Of a stretch of 64,000 bases of DNA, positions 46,717-55,720 are shown piece by piece. The notes beneath the pieces are model-generated. The model was not told the origin of the DNA. It saw nothing but the letters and a program-made list of their open reading frames with translations, and searched no databases. How positions within the stretch are numbered: the stretch's first letter is position 1; each line of letters begins with the position of its first letter. The position numbers were made by a program, and so were the translations under genes. The DNA comes from Amorphoplanes friuliensis DSM 7358 (GTDB lineage Bacteria > Actinomycetota > Actinomycetes > Mycobacteriales > Micromonosporaceae), in contig NC_022657.1 of assembly GCF_000494755.1 (NCBI RefSeq), positions 879,501-943,500 on the forward strand, in the 5' to 3' direction.

Positions 46717-47516
46717 TGGAGACGGGACAGCCGAGCCGGACGGCGTTCAGCGCGGCCCGTTACCGGGCGGCCCATCAGCTCATCGAGGGCGGCGAGATCT
46801 TCTCCGATCCGCTGGCCGTCCGCATCCTCGGGGTGCCACCGGATGCCGAGGAGGCACCGGGCCGCCGGGCGATGCGGTTGTTCATCGCCGCCCGCACCCG
46901 TTTTGCCGAGGACGCGCTGGCCGAGGCGGTGCGGAACGGCACCCGGCAGCTGGTGGTCCTGGGGGCCGGGCTGGACACGTTCGCCTACCGCAATCCGTGG
47001 CCCGAGCTGCACGTCTTCGAGGTCGACCACCCGGACACGCAGGCCTTCAAGCGTCAGCGGCTGGCCGAGGCCGGCATCGCGGTGCCGGAGGGCGTGACCT
47101 ACGTGCCGGTGGATTTCGAGCGGGAGAAGCTGACCCTGCCGGTCGGCCCGCAGGCGTTTTTCCTCTGGCTCGGAGTTGTTCCGTACCTGACGCGCACCGG
47201 CTTCGACGAGACGCTGGGCCTGATCGCGGCGACACCGCGGTCCGAGGTCGTCTTCGACTACGCCATGCCGCCGTCGTCGATGGCCACGCCGGAGAAGCAG
47301 GCCGCGCTGGAGGTCCGGGCGGCCCGCGTGGCGCGTCTCGGTGAGCCCTGGCAGACGTACTTCCTGCCGGACGACCTCGCCGCCGAGCTGCGCAAACTCG
47401 GTTTCGACCAGCTCGAGGACCTCGGGCCGTCCGAGCTCGCGGCGCGCTGGTTCGGCCGCCCCGACGTCCCGAAGGACACCCCGGGCGGCCACGTCGTGCA
47501 CGCCCGTCAGACCTGA
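46716..47516 (+). CDS. LCM-type SAM-dependent methyltransferase
   Basis: 266 residues of the leucine carboxyl methyltransferase (PPM1/LCMT, DUF large family in actinobacteria): S-R-T-A-F near the start, V-V-L-G-A-G-L-D-T-F-A-Y-R, V-F-E-V-D-H-P and Y-L-T-R. Substrate unknown; such genes often methylate secondary metabolites or polyketides. The ATG overlaps the ATL stop by 1 bp, so the two are co-translated, and the C-terminus overlaps the convergent tetR by 10 bp. Confidence 0.88.
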   Translation: METGQPSRTAFSAARYRAAHQLIEGGEIFSDPLAVRILGVPPDAEEAPGRRAMRLFIAARTRFAEDALAEAVRNGTRQLVVLGAGLDTFAYRNPWPELHVFEVDHPDTQAFKRQRLAEAGIAVPEGVTYVPVDFEREKLTLPVGPQAFFLWLGVVPYLTRTGFDETLGLIAATPRSEVVFDYAMPPSSMATPEKQAALEVRAARVARLGEPWQTYFLPDDLAAELRKLGFDQLEDLGPSELAARWFGRPDVPKDTPGGHVVHARQT

Positions 47517-48190
47517 CGGAAGCCGATCAGCGTCGCCGCACCGCGCATCTGGAAGTCGAAGAACTCCCGGCGCTGATCGATCGTATTGTTGAGCTGGCCG
47601 AACAGCTCAGCATTGATCGCGCCGCACATGTGGATCCATGCGGCGAGGCTGCGGGCGACGGCCTGCGGTGGCGCGCCCTGAGCGGCCTGCTCGGCGACCA
47701 CCCGGAGCTCGTCGCCGAGCTTGCCGGCGATCGGCTCCCCGATGTCGACGCCGCCGGCCAGGACGGCGTCACGCACGATCGCGCCGATCAGCAGGATCAC
47801 CCGGATGGCCGGCCCTACGGTGTCGGTCGGCGCCTGATACCCGGGGACCGGACTGCCGTAGATCAGCGCCCACTCGTGCGGGTTGGCCAGAGCCCAGTCG
47901 CGCACCGCGTGACAGACCGCGAGGAACCGGTCGAGGAAGCCCGCGGAGGGGTCGACCGCCTGCTCGGCGGCCGCGCCCACCGCGTCGTACGCGTCGATGA
48001 TCAGCGCCGTGAGCAGCTCGTCCCGGCTGGCGAAGTAGCGGTAGACCGCTGACGAGGCCATGCCGAGGTCACGGGCGACCGCGCGCAGCGACAGGTTGGC
48101 CCCGTCGGTGGCGAGGTGGCGCCGGGCCACGGCTTTGATCTCGTCGGTCATCTCGGCACGCACCCGGGCCCGGATCGAAGCAGCGGTCAT
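47507..48190 (-). CDS. TetR-family regulator (WHG-type C-terminal domain)
   Basis: 227 residues. HTH (L-S-L-R-A-V-A-R-D-L-G-M-A-S-S-A-V-Y-R-Y-F about 33-53) and a helical effector domain like TetR_C_13/WHG. ATG 48190 begins the family N-terminus; the longer open frame is not supported. It is divergent from the epimerase gene, 102 bp apart, with two matching operator palindromes between them, so it probably represses both genes until a ligand binds. Confidence 0.9.
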   Translation of the reverse strand: MTAASIRARVRAEMTDEIKAVARRHLATDGANLSLRAVARDLGMASSAVYRYFASRDELLTALIIDAYDAVGAAAEQAVDPSAGFLDRFLAVCHAVRDWALANPHEWALIYGSPVPGYQAPTDTVGPAIRVILLIGAIVRDAVLAGGVDIGEPIAGKLGDELRVVAEQAAQGAPPQAVARSLAAWIHMCGAINAELFGQLNNTIDQRREFFDFQMRGAATLIGFRQV

Positions 48191-48212
48191 GTCGCCAAGT
48201 GTGCCACAAAAG

Positions 48213-48277
48213 AGAGCACTGCTCTTGCGGTCGAGCCGAGAGAGTGGCATCGTTGTTCTCAACAGAGAGCAGTGCTC
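48213..48277. promoter_or_regulatory. Twin TetR operators
   Basis: AGAGCACTGCTCT (48213-48225) is a perfect 13-bp palindrome around a central C, and GAGCAGTGCTC (48267-48277) repeats it around a central G. Centres are 53 bp apart (about five helical turns), so dimers would sit on one face. The second site overlaps the region just before the epimerase ribosome site (AAGGAGAA, 48281-48288). Confidence 0.75.
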
Positions 48278-48292
48278 ACAAAGGAGAACGTC

Positions 48293-49222
48293 ATGTCGCA
48301 TCACGTGATCGTCGGCGCCGGACCGATCGGCTCGGCCGTGGCCCACCAACTCGTTGACCAGGGAAAATCAGTCCGGATGGTGACCCGCAGCGGCAGCGGC
48401 CCCGAGCACCCGCTGATCGAGCGGGTGGCCGCCGACGCCACCGACGCGGCGAAGCTCACCGAGCTGACCCGCGGCGCAGAGGCGATCTACAACTGCGCCA
48501 ACCCGAAGTACACGCAGTGGGAGGCGCTCTGGCCGCCGCTCTCCGGCGCGATGCTCACCGCCGCCCGCGAGACCGGCGCGGTCCTGGCCACCACCGGCAA
48601 CCTGTACGTCTACGGTCCGGTCCCCGGCGGCCGCATGACCGAGCGCAGCCCGCTCGCCGCCACCGGCCGCAAGGGCCGCGTCCGCATCAAGATGTGGCAG
48701 GAGGCGCTGGCGAGTGGCGTCCGTACGGTCGAGGTCCGCGGTGCGGACTACGTCGGTGCGGGTGCGGCCTCGATCTTCTCCGCCGTGCTGCTCCCGGCGA
48801 TCGCCAAGGGCCGCACAGCGTGGGCGCCGGCCGACATCGACGCACCGCACACGTTCACCTACACCGGCGACATGGCCCGCGCTCTGGTGCAGCTGGCCGC
48901 CGACGAGCGGGCCCACGGCCGCGCCTGGCACGTCCCGTCGCCGGCCCCGATCAGCATCCGCGAGCTGGCGCAGCGCTACTACGCCGTCAGTGGCGCCAAG
49001 CCCGTGCCTCTGCGCCCGCTGCCGCGCTTCGTGATGCGGACGGCCGGTCTGGCGATCCCGATGGCCCGCGAGATGGCCGAGATGGACTACCAGTTCTACG
49101 CGCCGTTCATCATGGACAGCACCGAGACCGAGCAGACCTTCGGCCTGACCCCGACCGACCTGGACACGGCCCTGCGGGAGGTCGCCGCCGATGCCGAGGC
49201 CACGGCCAGCCGGACTATGTAG
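48293..49222 (+). CDS. NAD-dependent epimerase/dehydratase-like protein
   Basis: 309 residues, extended SDR/NmrA-like Rossmann fold with V-G-A-G-P-I-G-S near residue 6 and N-L-Y-V-Y-G-P in the middle. The usual Y-x-x-x-K catalytic pair is not evident (the N-L-Y-V-Y position is followed by Pro), so it may be a reductase or regulator. ATG 48293 has AAGGAG upstream. Controlled by the adjacent TetR (twin operators). The stop overlaps the convergent ggt gene by 8 bp. Confidence 0.85.
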   Translation: MSHHVIVGAGPIGSAVAHQLVDQGKSVRMVTRSGSGPEHPLIERVAADATDAAKLTELTRGAEAIYNCANPKYTQWEALWPPLSGAMLTAARETGAVLATTGNLYVYGPVPGGRMTERSPLAATGRKGRVRIKMWQEALASGVRTVEVRGADYVGAGAASIFSAVLLPAIAKGRTAWAPADIDAPHTFTYTGDMARALVQLAADERAHGRAWHVPSPAPISIRELAQRYYAVSGAKPVPLRPLPRFVMRTAGLAIPMAREMAEMDYQFYAPFIMDSTETEQTFGLTPTDLDTALREVAADAEATASRTM

Positions 49223-50639
49223 CCAGCAGCAGACCGACACCGTCGCGGCGGGGGTCACCGGCGGCACCGCCGACCCCCACCGCCGTGACACCACCGAAGT
49301 AGTGGTTGATCTCCGGCCACTCGTTGATCGTCCAACCGGCGTCGGCCAGCGCGTCCAGCTCGTCGCGGGGAAGGCCCGGCTCGGCGTGGACCGTGTCGTC
49401 GACGACGTGGAAGCGCGGACGGGAGGTCGCCGCCGGCATGTCCAGCCCGTCGACCAGTACACCCAGCAGGGTGTCGACCAGCGCGGTCCGGATCCTCGAA
49501 GCACCCGCGGACCCGGCGGCGACGGCCAGGTCCCCGGCCGCGTCGATGACCACCAGCGGGCACATGTTCGACGACATCCGGACGCCGGGCGCCAGATCGT
49601 CGGTGATCAGCTCACCCTCGCCGAGCATGGAGTTGAGGTTGACGCCGAGACCGGGCAGCCAGACCGCGGCGCCCAGGCCCATCGTCGTGGTGATCACGCA
49701 GGCGTTGCCGTCGGCGTCGACGACGGAGACGTTGGTCGTGTCGCCGATCTTCTGCCGGCCCCGGTCGCGCAGGGCGGCCGCGACCGCCACGGCCCGGGCC
49801 GGACGCTTCAGGTCCGTCAGGTTGCCGGGCAGGGCGGCGATCGTGTCGACCGTACGGTTGAGATCGTGCCGGGCCCGCACCCTGTACGCCCCCAGCGTCG
49901 CGTGGTCCACCGGCGTCTCCAGCACCCGGTACGCGGCCAGATCCAGCGGCCCGAGCGCCCCACCACCGGCCCGCACGGTGTCGACCAGCAGCGACGCGTA
50001 CGCACCCGTGTAGAAGAGTCCGGGCCCTTCGGAGGCGAGGCCTTCCAGCGCCGCCGCCAGTCCCGGGTGGAAGAGCAGGTCGCCGCCCTGGAGCAGCTTG
50101 CCGTTCGGTGCGTAGATCGCGGCACCCTCGCCGTACGCGAGAGCCGGTGCGCACGCCTCCAGGGTCCGGGCGTGCGCGGCCGGGAGGATCGCACCCGTCC
50201 TGGCCAGGCCGATCGCCGGCGCGACCAGGTCCGCCCAGGGGAGCCGCCCCCAGCGCCGGTGCACCTCACCGCAGCCGGCCGGGACGCCGGGCACGGCCAC
50301 GCTGGCGCCGCCGATCGAGTAGACCTGCGGCATCCCGCCGAAGAAGACGTCGATCGCGATCATCGGACCGGCCTGCCGGTCGCCGTCGGTGCCGGGCACC
50401 GAGACGAAGAAGTCGAGGCACGTCACCGAGCCGGTCGCGGCGTCGAAGTAGGTGGCGAACCCGCCGCCGCCCAGCCCGGTGTAGATGGTCTCGGTGACGC
50501 AGGTGGCGAGCACGGCGGCCACGGCGGCGTCGGCCGCCGAGCCTCCGGCCCGGAGGATCTGCATCCCGGCTTCGGCCGTCGCCGGATGGCTCGCGGCGAC
50601 GCCGGCGGCGACCCCAGACGCTCGTGGGGAAATCTCCAT
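49215..50639 (-). CDS. Gamma-glutamyltransferase-family protein (atypical)
   Basis: 474 residues, shorter than the usual 550-600. Ntn-hydrolase fold; self-cleavage Thr in G-D-T-T-N-V-S-V-V-D, where the normal T-T-H becomes T-T-N. R-M-S-S-N-M fits the usual S-S-M region, but the oxyanion loop is G-S-A-G-A-S instead of G-S-P-G-G-S. Probable N-terminal nucleophile hydrolase of gamma-glutamyl or related amides; no signal peptide seen, so likely cytoplasmic. TACGCT (50647-50652, minus strand) is 7 nt before ATG 50639, giving a leaderless transcript. Confidence 0.82.
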   Translation of the reverse strand: MEISPRASGVAAGVAASHPATAEAGMQILRAGGSAADAAVAAVLATCVTETIYTGLGGGGFATYFDAATGSVTCLDFFVSVPGTDGDRQAGPMIAIDVFFGGMPQVYSIGGASVAVPGVPAGCGEVHRRWGRLPWADLVAPAIGLARTGAILPAAHARTLEACAPALAYGEGAAIYAPNGKLLQGGDLLFHPGLAAALEGLASEGPGLFYTGAYASLLVDTVRAGGGALGPLDLAAYRVLETPVDHATLGAYRVRARHDLNRTVDTIAALPGNLTDLKRPARAVAVAAALRDRGRQKIGDTTNVSVVDADGNACVITTTMGLGAAVWLPGLGVNLNSMLGEGELITDDLAPGVRMSSNMCPLVVIDAAGDLAVAAGSAGASRIRTALVDTLLGVLVDGLDMPAATSRPRFHVVDDTVHAEPGLPRDELDALADAGWTINEWPEINHYFGGVTAVGVGGAAGDPRRDGVGLLLAT

Positions 50640-50646
50640 TCGGCGA

Positions 50647-50684
50647 AGCGTAGGCCCCACGGCCCGCGGATGGTTACCATCCGC
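50647..50684. promoter_or_regulatory. Divergent promoter region with 19-bp palindrome
   Basis: GCGGATGG-TTA-CCATCCGC (50666-50684) is a perfect 8-bp inverted repeat. TACCAT inside it (50675-50680) could be the -10 of the MFS gene (8 nt to ATG 50689), and TACGCT on the minus strand (50647-50652) is the -10 of the ggt-like gene. A regulator bound here would control both. Confidence 0.65.
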
Positions 50685-50688
50685 GTCC

Positions 50689-52008
50689 ATGACGGTCGCT
50701 GGTCCCTCGCAGGACGTACGCCTCCCGCGGCGTGTTGTCGCCGGATATTCGCTGGGCTCGCTGGTGACCGGACCTTTCGGGACAGTGCCTGGTCTGCTCC
50801 TTCTGCCCTATCTGACCGACACGCTCGGTGTGACCGCCGGTGTGGCCGGTCTGCTCGTGCTGCTGCCCAAGGCCTGGGACGTGCTCGTCAATCCGATCGC
50901 CGGCCGGATCTCCGACCGCAGCGGTGATCGGCGGGCCTTCCTGCTCGGCGCGGGCCTCGCCCTCGGTGTCCTCTTCGCGGCGATCTTCGCCGGGCCGTTC
51001 GCCACCGGGGCCGCGGCCGGCGCCTACGTCGCCGTCGCGTTCCTCGCCGCGGCCACGGCGTTCGCGTTCTTCCAGGTCCCGTTCGTGGCGATGCCCGCCG
51101 AGATCACCTCCGGCTACGCCGAGCGCACCCGCCTGATGACCTGGCGTGTCGCCGTCCTGGCCCTGGCCATCCTGGCCTCCGGCGCGCTGGCCCCGCTGGT
51201 CGTCGACCTCGGCGGCGGCGGCCTGACCGGCCACCGGTGGTCCGGCGCGTTTGTCGGCGCCCTCATCGTCGTGGGCACCCTGGGCGTCTTCGCCGGTACG
51301 CGTACAGCCCCGTCCCGTTCCCCGGCCGAGCAGGAGCCGAGCCTCCGCGCCCAGCTGAGGATCGCCGCGGCGAACAGGTCGTTCCGGGTCCTGCTGCTCT
51401 GCTACATCGTCCAGGCCGCCGGCATCGGCACGATGCTCGCCGGTGTCCAGTACTTCGCCGACCACATCATCGACCAGGACGCCGGTGCGACGTTCCTCTT
51501 CGCGGCCTTCGTCGGCCCGGCCCTGCTGGTGATGCCGGTGTGGAGCCGGGTCGGCGCTCGCCACGGCAAGCTGCGCGGCCTGATCGCCGCTTCACTGCTG
51601 TTCGCCGCCGGCGCGCTGGCCCTGCTGCTGTCACCGGCACTGCCCGCCGTGCCGATCTACCTGATCGTCGCCCTGGTCGGCTGCGGCTACGCCGGCCAGC
51701 AGGTGTTCTCGCTGGCGATGCTGCCCGACCTGATCGAGCAGGACACCGTCCGCACGGGCCGCCGCCAGGCCGGCGTCTTCACCGGCCTCTGGACCGCCGG
51801 CGAGACGCTCGGCCTGGCCCTGGGCCCGGGCATCTACGCCCTGATCCTCCAGCTCTTCGGTTATGTCTCGTCGTCGACGGGCGAGGCCGCAGCCCAGGAC
51901 TCGACGGCCCGCCTCGGTGTCCTGCTCGGCTTCACGCTCGTCCCCGCCCTCCTCGTGGGCGCTGCGGTCACCCTGCTCCGCCGGTTCTCACCGCCGGACG
52001 CGGCGTGA
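50689..52008 (+). CDS. MFS transporter (GPH sugar:cation symporter type)
   Basis: 439 residues, about 12 membrane helices. The loop between helices 2 and 3, R-I-S-D-R-S-G-D-R-R, and the first-helix pattern fit glycoside-pentoside-hexuronide symporters rather than drug exporters. Likely a solute importer; substrate unknown. The stop overlaps the GTG of a kinase gene (GTGA), suggesting import coupled to phosphorylation. The operator-like palindrome lies just before the start. Confidence 0.85.
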   Translation: MTVAGPSQDVRLPRRVVAGYSLGSLVTGPFGTVPGLLLLPYLTDTLGVTAGVAGLLVLLPKAWDVLVNPIAGRISDRSGDRRAFLLGAGLALGVLFAAIFAGPFATGAAAGAYVAVAFLAAATAFAFFQVPFVAMPAEITSGYAERTRLMTWRVAVLALAILASGALAPLVVDLGGGGLTGHRWSGAFVGALIVVGTLGVFAGTRTAPSRSPAEQEPSLRAQLRIAAANRSFRVLLLCYIVQAAGIGTMLAGVQYFADHIIDQDAGATFLFAAFVGPALLVMPVWSRVGARHGKLRGLIAASLLFAAGALALLLSPALPAVPIYLIVALVGCGYAGQQVFSLAMLPDLIEQDTVRTGRRQAGVFTGLWTAGETLGLALGPGIYALILQLFGYVSSSTGEAAAQDSTARLGVLLGFTLVPALLVGAAVTLLRRFSPPDAA

Positions 52009-52928
52009 CCTTCACCCCTCGAACCCGGTGGGCCGACGCGCCGGACTCGATCCGGACGGCGGTTGCCGAGGCCCTCGGGTCCGCGGTGGTCGACCACACC
52101 GACCTGCACGGCGGCATGTCGCCCGGCCCGGCCGTGAGACTGCGCCTGGCCGACGGACGCCAGTCCTTCGTCAAGGCCGTCTCCGCCGAGGTCCGAGCCC
52201 ACAACCACCGGATGATCGCTCAGGAGTCGGCGATCCTGGACATCCTGCCGCCCTCGGTCTCCGCGCCCCGGCGCCTCGCGACCGTCGAACGCGGCCCCTG
52301 GATCGCCCTCGCCACGACCTGGGCCACCGGCACAACCCCGGAGCTGTGGACCGACGTGTCGATCGAGGCTGTTGCGCGGGCCTGCCGGACCGCGAACGGT
52401 CACGAGGCGCCGCGCACACTGCCGCCGGTCGTGCAGCGCATCTTCGACTTCGACGGCTGGCTGCGCGTCCGCGAGCTGGGCACGGCCGACGACTGGGAGG
52501 CGTCCCACGCGGGCCCGGCGGCCGAGGTGGTGGCGGGTTGGGAACGGTGGACGGCCGGCGACGCGCTGGTCCACCGGGACCTCCGCCTCGACAACACGGC
52601 AGTCGACGCGGAGGCAGGCTCGGCGGTGCTGCTCGACTGGGCGTACGCCTCGGCCGGCGCCCCGTGGATCGATCTCGCCCAGCTGGCGGCGGACGTGGTC
52701 GCCACCGGACACGCTTCCGGCGAGCGCGTGGCCACGGATCGGGCCTACGGACTGCTGGGGACACTCCCGCCCGAGGCCTCGCGGTTTGTCGTGGCGCTGG
52801 CCGGGATGTGGAGCATCCGCGCCGCGACGGTCACGAGTTCGGTCATGCCGGGCATCGCTGCCTGGCGCCGCGCGAGGACAGCCGCGTTGCGTCCCCTGGT
52901 GTCCCGGCTGATCGCCGACCTGTCGTAA
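52005..52928 (+). CDS. APH-family small-molecule phosphotransferase
   Basis: 307 residues, aminoglycoside phosphotransferase/choline kinase fold. Brenner motif H-R-D-L-R-L-D-N (catalytic Asp, Asn) and metal-binding L-L-D-W are clear; the ATP-binding Lys is in S-F-V-K-A-V. Substrate could be a sugar, amino alcohol or antibiotic. The GTG overlaps the transporter stop, so it probably acts on the imported compound. No resistance function should be assumed. Confidence 0.85.
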   Translation: MTFTPRTRWADAPDSIRTAVAEALGSAVVDHTDLHGGMSPGPAVRLRLADGRQSFVKAVSAEVRAHNHRMIAQESAILDILPPSVSAPRRLATVERGPWIALATTWATGTTPELWTDVSIEAVARACRTANGHEAPRTLPPVVQRIFDFDGWLRVRELGTADDWEASHAGPAAEVVAGWERWTAGDALVHRDLRLDNTAVDAEAGSAVLLDWAYASAGAPWIDLAQLAADVVATGHASGERVATDRAYGLLGTLPPEASRFVVALAGMWSIRAATVTSSVMPGIAAWRRARTAALRPLVSRLIADLS

Positions 52929-52970
52929 TCGGATTGCCGGGCCGCACGATTCGCAGGGACGATCGGCGGC

Positions 52971-53645
52971 GTGACGATCGTGGGTCTGGGTGACGAGGTT
53001 CCGAGCGGTGCCGTTGTGGTTGTCGTTGATGTGATCCGCGCCTTCACGACCGCGGCGGTTGCTTTCGAGCGGGGCGTGACGGACATCGTCTGCGTGCCGT
53101 CGGTGCAGGCGGGGCGGGGTTTGCGGGCGCAGCATCCGGACCGGCTGCTGGTCGGTGAGAGCCATGGGCTGCGGCCGGCGGACTACGACTTCGGCAACTC
53201 ACCGGCCGACCTGGCCGCCGCCGAGCTCGACGGTCGCGGGCTGATCCAGGCGACCTCGAACGGCACGCGGGGGCTCGCTCAGTACCCGGATCCGGCCGCG
53301 TTGCTCGCGGTCGCGGCGGTGAACGTCGGTGCCACCGCGCGGTGGATCAGACAGCATCACCCCGCCGTCCCGTACGCGATTGTCTGCACCGGCTCGACGG
53401 CCGAGGACCGGGCCTGTGCGCGCCACCTGAGCGCTCTGATCGACGGGCTCGAGCCGAGGCGGGAGGACCTGGTCGCCGGGATCGAGGAGGGCGCGGCCCA
53501 GCACGCCGCGGCGTACGCCCGGAAGCCCGCCGCCGATCGTGTCGACCTGTCCCGGGACCTGCCGTTCTGTCGCGAGGTCGACCGGTCGGACTTCGCGATG
53601 GTCGGTGAGATTCGTGACGGCCACGTCAGGCTGCTGAAGGTCTAG
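52971..53645 (+). CDS. comB: 2-phosphosulfolactate phosphatase (ComB family)
   Basis: 224 residues with the ComB signatures V-V-D-V-I-R-A-F-T-T near the start, G-E-S-H-G and D-F-G-N-S-P, and S-N-G-T-R-G. ComB dephosphorylates 2-phospho-3-sulfolactate. In actinobacteria the pathway context is often missing, so the true substrate is unsure. GTG start at 52971. The PLP decarboxylase follows after 9 bp. Confidence 0.85.
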   Translation: MTIVGLGDEVPSGAVVVVVDVIRAFTTAAVAFERGVTDIVCVPSVQAGRGLRAQHPDRLLVGESHGLRPADYDFGNSPADLAAAELDGRGLIQATSNGTRGLAQYPDPAALLAVAAVNVGATARWIRQHHPAVPYAIVCTGSTAEDRACARHLSALIDGLEPRREDLVAGIEEGAAQHAAAYARKPAADRVDLSRDLPFCREVDRSDFAMVGEIRDGHVRLLKV

Positions 53646-53654
53646 GTTCGAAGC

Positions 53655-55106
53655 ATGATCGAAGCGTTGCCGTCGACGGGTGTTCCGGCCGGGCAGGTGC
53701 TGGCCGAGCTGCAGGAGTTGCGGACGGCCGACCTGCCCACGCACGGCGGGCGGCTCTTCGCGTACGTCTACGACCCGGACGTCGATGGGCTGGACGAGCT
53801 CGCGCGGGCCGCGTACGCGATCTCGGCGCACGTCAACGGTCTGGACCCGACCGCCTTCCCGTCGCTGCTGGCGATGGAGAACGCCCTGGTCACCTCGGCC
53901 GCACGGCTGCTCGGTGCCGGGCCGGGCACCACCGCGCCGGACGTGGTCGGCAGTGTCACCAGCGGGGGCACCGAGTCGCTGATCCTGGCGGTGAAGGCGG
54001 CCCGCGACGCCCACCCGGAGATCACCGAGCCGCGGCTCGTGGTCCCGTCGACCGCCCACGCGGCGTTCGCCAAGGCCGCGCACTACCTGCGGGTCGCGCT
54101 CGACGTCGTGCCCGTCGGACCCGACCTGCGGGCCGACTCCGTCGCGATGGCGGCGGCGATCCGGCCCGAGACCGTGCTGGTCGCGGCGTCGGCACCCTCG
54201 TACGCCCACGGTGTGGTCGATCCGATCACGGCGATCGCCGCCGCGGCCGCCGAGCGGGGTGTCCGCTTCCACGTCGACGCCTGCTTCGGGGGCTGGGTCC
54301 TGCCGTACCTGAGGCGGCTCGGCGCCGAGTTGCCCGAGTTCGACTTCGGCGTCCCGGGTGTCACCAGCATCTCGGTCGACCTGCACAAGTACGCGTACGC
54401 GCCCAAGGGTGTCTCGGTTCTGCTGCACCGGGACGCGGGGCTGCGGATGCCGCAGTTCTTCGCCTACGCGGACTGGCCCGGATACACGATGGTGAACCCG
54501 GTCATCTCGTCGACGCGCTCCGGCGGCCCGATCGCGGCGGCCGTAGCCACCCTGCGGCACCTCGGTGACGACGGCTACCTGCGGCTGGCCGGGAAGACCC
54601 GTGACGCTGTCGGTGTGCTGGCGGACGCGGTCGAGGCCACCGACGGCGTACGCCTCTTCGCGCCCCCGGAGACCACCGTCGTGTGCCTGACCACGACCGA
54701 CGGCGTCGACCTGTTCGTCCTGGCCGACGAGCTGGCGGCGCGGGGGTGGCACACGCAGCCTCAGCTCGCGTACGCGGAGCTGCCCGCGACCATCCACCTG
54801 ACCGTGACCGCCGCGGTGGGAGCGACCGCCGCGGAGTTCGCGAAGGATCTGGCCGCAGCGGTGAGCGCGACGCGCGACCGCGGCCCGATCGACCTCCCGC
54901 CCGCGCTGCTCGAAGCCGCCGGGGCGCTGACCCCGGCGATGGTCACGCCCGAGCTGATCGAAGGGCTGGCCGCCGGCCTGGGGCTGGGCGACAACATCGC
55001 GGGCAGCATGGCCTCGGTGAACTCCCTGCTGAACATCGCGCCGGCGCCGCTGCGGGAGGCGTTGCTCGCCGGCTTCCTGAGCCTGCTCCAGCGGCCCACC
55101 TGGTAG
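53655..55106 (+). CDS. PLP-dependent decarboxylase / sphingosine-phosphate-lyase-like enzyme
   Basis: 483 residues, group II decarboxylase fold. S-G-G-T-E-S binds the cofactor phosphate, H-V-D-A-C-F-G-G has the PLP-N1 Asp, and the Schiff-base Lys is in D-L-H-K-Y-A-Y-A-P-K-G. Closest in style to bacterial sphingosine-1-phosphate lyase-like or tyrosine decarboxylase-like proteins. TAGGTT (53643-53648) is 6 nt before the ATG, so it has its own leaderless promoter although only 9 bp follow comB. Confidence 0.85.
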   Translation: MIEALPSTGVPAGQVLAELQELRTADLPTHGGRLFAYVYDPDVDGLDELARAAYAISAHVNGLDPTAFPSLLAMENALVTSAARLLGAGPGTTAPDVVGSVTSGGTESLILAVKAARDAHPEITEPRLVVPSTAHAAFAKAAHYLRVALDVVPVGPDLRADSVAMAAAIRPETVLVAASAPSYAHGVVDPITAIAAAAAERGVRFHVDACFGGWVLPYLRRLGAELPEFDFGVPGVTSISVDLHKYAYAPKGVSVLLHRDAGLRMPQFFAYADWPGYTMVNPVISSTRSGGPIAAAVATLRHLGDDGYLRLAGKTRDAVGVLADAVEATDGVRLFAPPETTVVCLTTTDGVDLFVLADELAARGWHTQPQLAYAELPATIHLTVTAAVGATAAEFAKDLAAAVSATRDRGPIDLPPALLEAAGALTPAMVTPELIEGLAAGLGLGDNIAGSMASVNSLLNIAPAPLREALLAGFLSLLQRPTW

Positions 55107-55110
55107 GGGG

Positions 55111-55116
55111 TAGGTT
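55111..55116 (+). promoter_or_regulatory. -10 hexamer of leaderless nuoB
   Basis: TAGGTT ends 6 nt before the GTG start of nuoB (55123). It lies just past the stop of the decarboxylase gene. No RBS is needed if the transcript starts at the GTG. Confidence 0.55.
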
Positions 55117-55122
55117 GGCCAC

Positions 55123-55683
55123 GTGTCCGGTCTGCCAGGAGTGCTCGGGGATCCCATCAAGTTCGTGCTGAACTGGGGTCGCCGCTACTCGCTGTGGGTC
55201 TTCAACTTCGGTCTGGCCTGCTGCGCCATCGAGTTCATCGCGACCAGCATGAGCCGGCACGACTTCATGCGGATGGGCGTGATCCCGTTTGCGCACGGTC
55301 CGCGCCAGGCCGACCTGATGGTCGTCTCCGGCACGGTCACCGACAAGATGGCCCCGGCGATCAAGCGGCTGTACGACCAGATGCCCGAGCCCAAGTACGT
55401 GATCTCGTTCGGTTCCTGCTCCAACTGCGGCGGGCCGTACTGGGACTCGTACTCGGTGACCAAGGGTGTCGACCAGCTGATCCCGGTCGACGTCTACGTG
55501 CCCGGCTGCCCGCCGCGGCCCGAGGCGCTGCTGCACGGCATCCTGCGCCTGCAGGAGAAGATCGCCGCCGAGCAGTCCGGGCTGGGTGGCGTGCCGCGCC
55601 CCGACCCGCTGATCCCCGGGCCGCCCGCGCAGCCGCGTGACGCCGCTTCGCTGACAGCTCCGGCGGTCAAACGCCCGATCTGA
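55123..55683 (+). CDS. nuoB: NADH-quinone oxidoreductase subunit B
   Basis: 186 residues. Peripheral-arm subunit of Complex I holding the N2 [4Fe-4S] cluster: Cys33-Cys34 (A-C-C-A-I-E-F), Cys99 in G-S-C-S-N-C-G-G and the Cys of P-G-C-P-P-R-P. Passes electrons to the quinone near subunit D. The last ~30 residues are a Pro-rich extension. Normally flanked by nuoA and nuoC/D; here the previous gene is a decarboxylase and nuoC lies 3 kb on. Likely a secondary or partial nuo set. Confidence 0.95.
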   Translation: MSGLPGVLGDPIKFVLNWGRRYSLWVFNFGLACCAIEFIATSMSRHDFMRMGVIPFAHGPRQADLMVVSGTVTDKMAPAIKRLYDQMPEPKYVISFGSCSNCGGPYWDSYSVTKGVDQLIPVDVYVPGCPPRPEALLHGILRLQEKIAAEQSGLGGVPRPDPLIPGPPAQPRDAASLTAPAVKRPI

Positions 55684-55720
55684 GTCGTGTCTGTGGCATA
55701 CAGCTATCGACTCCGAGGGC

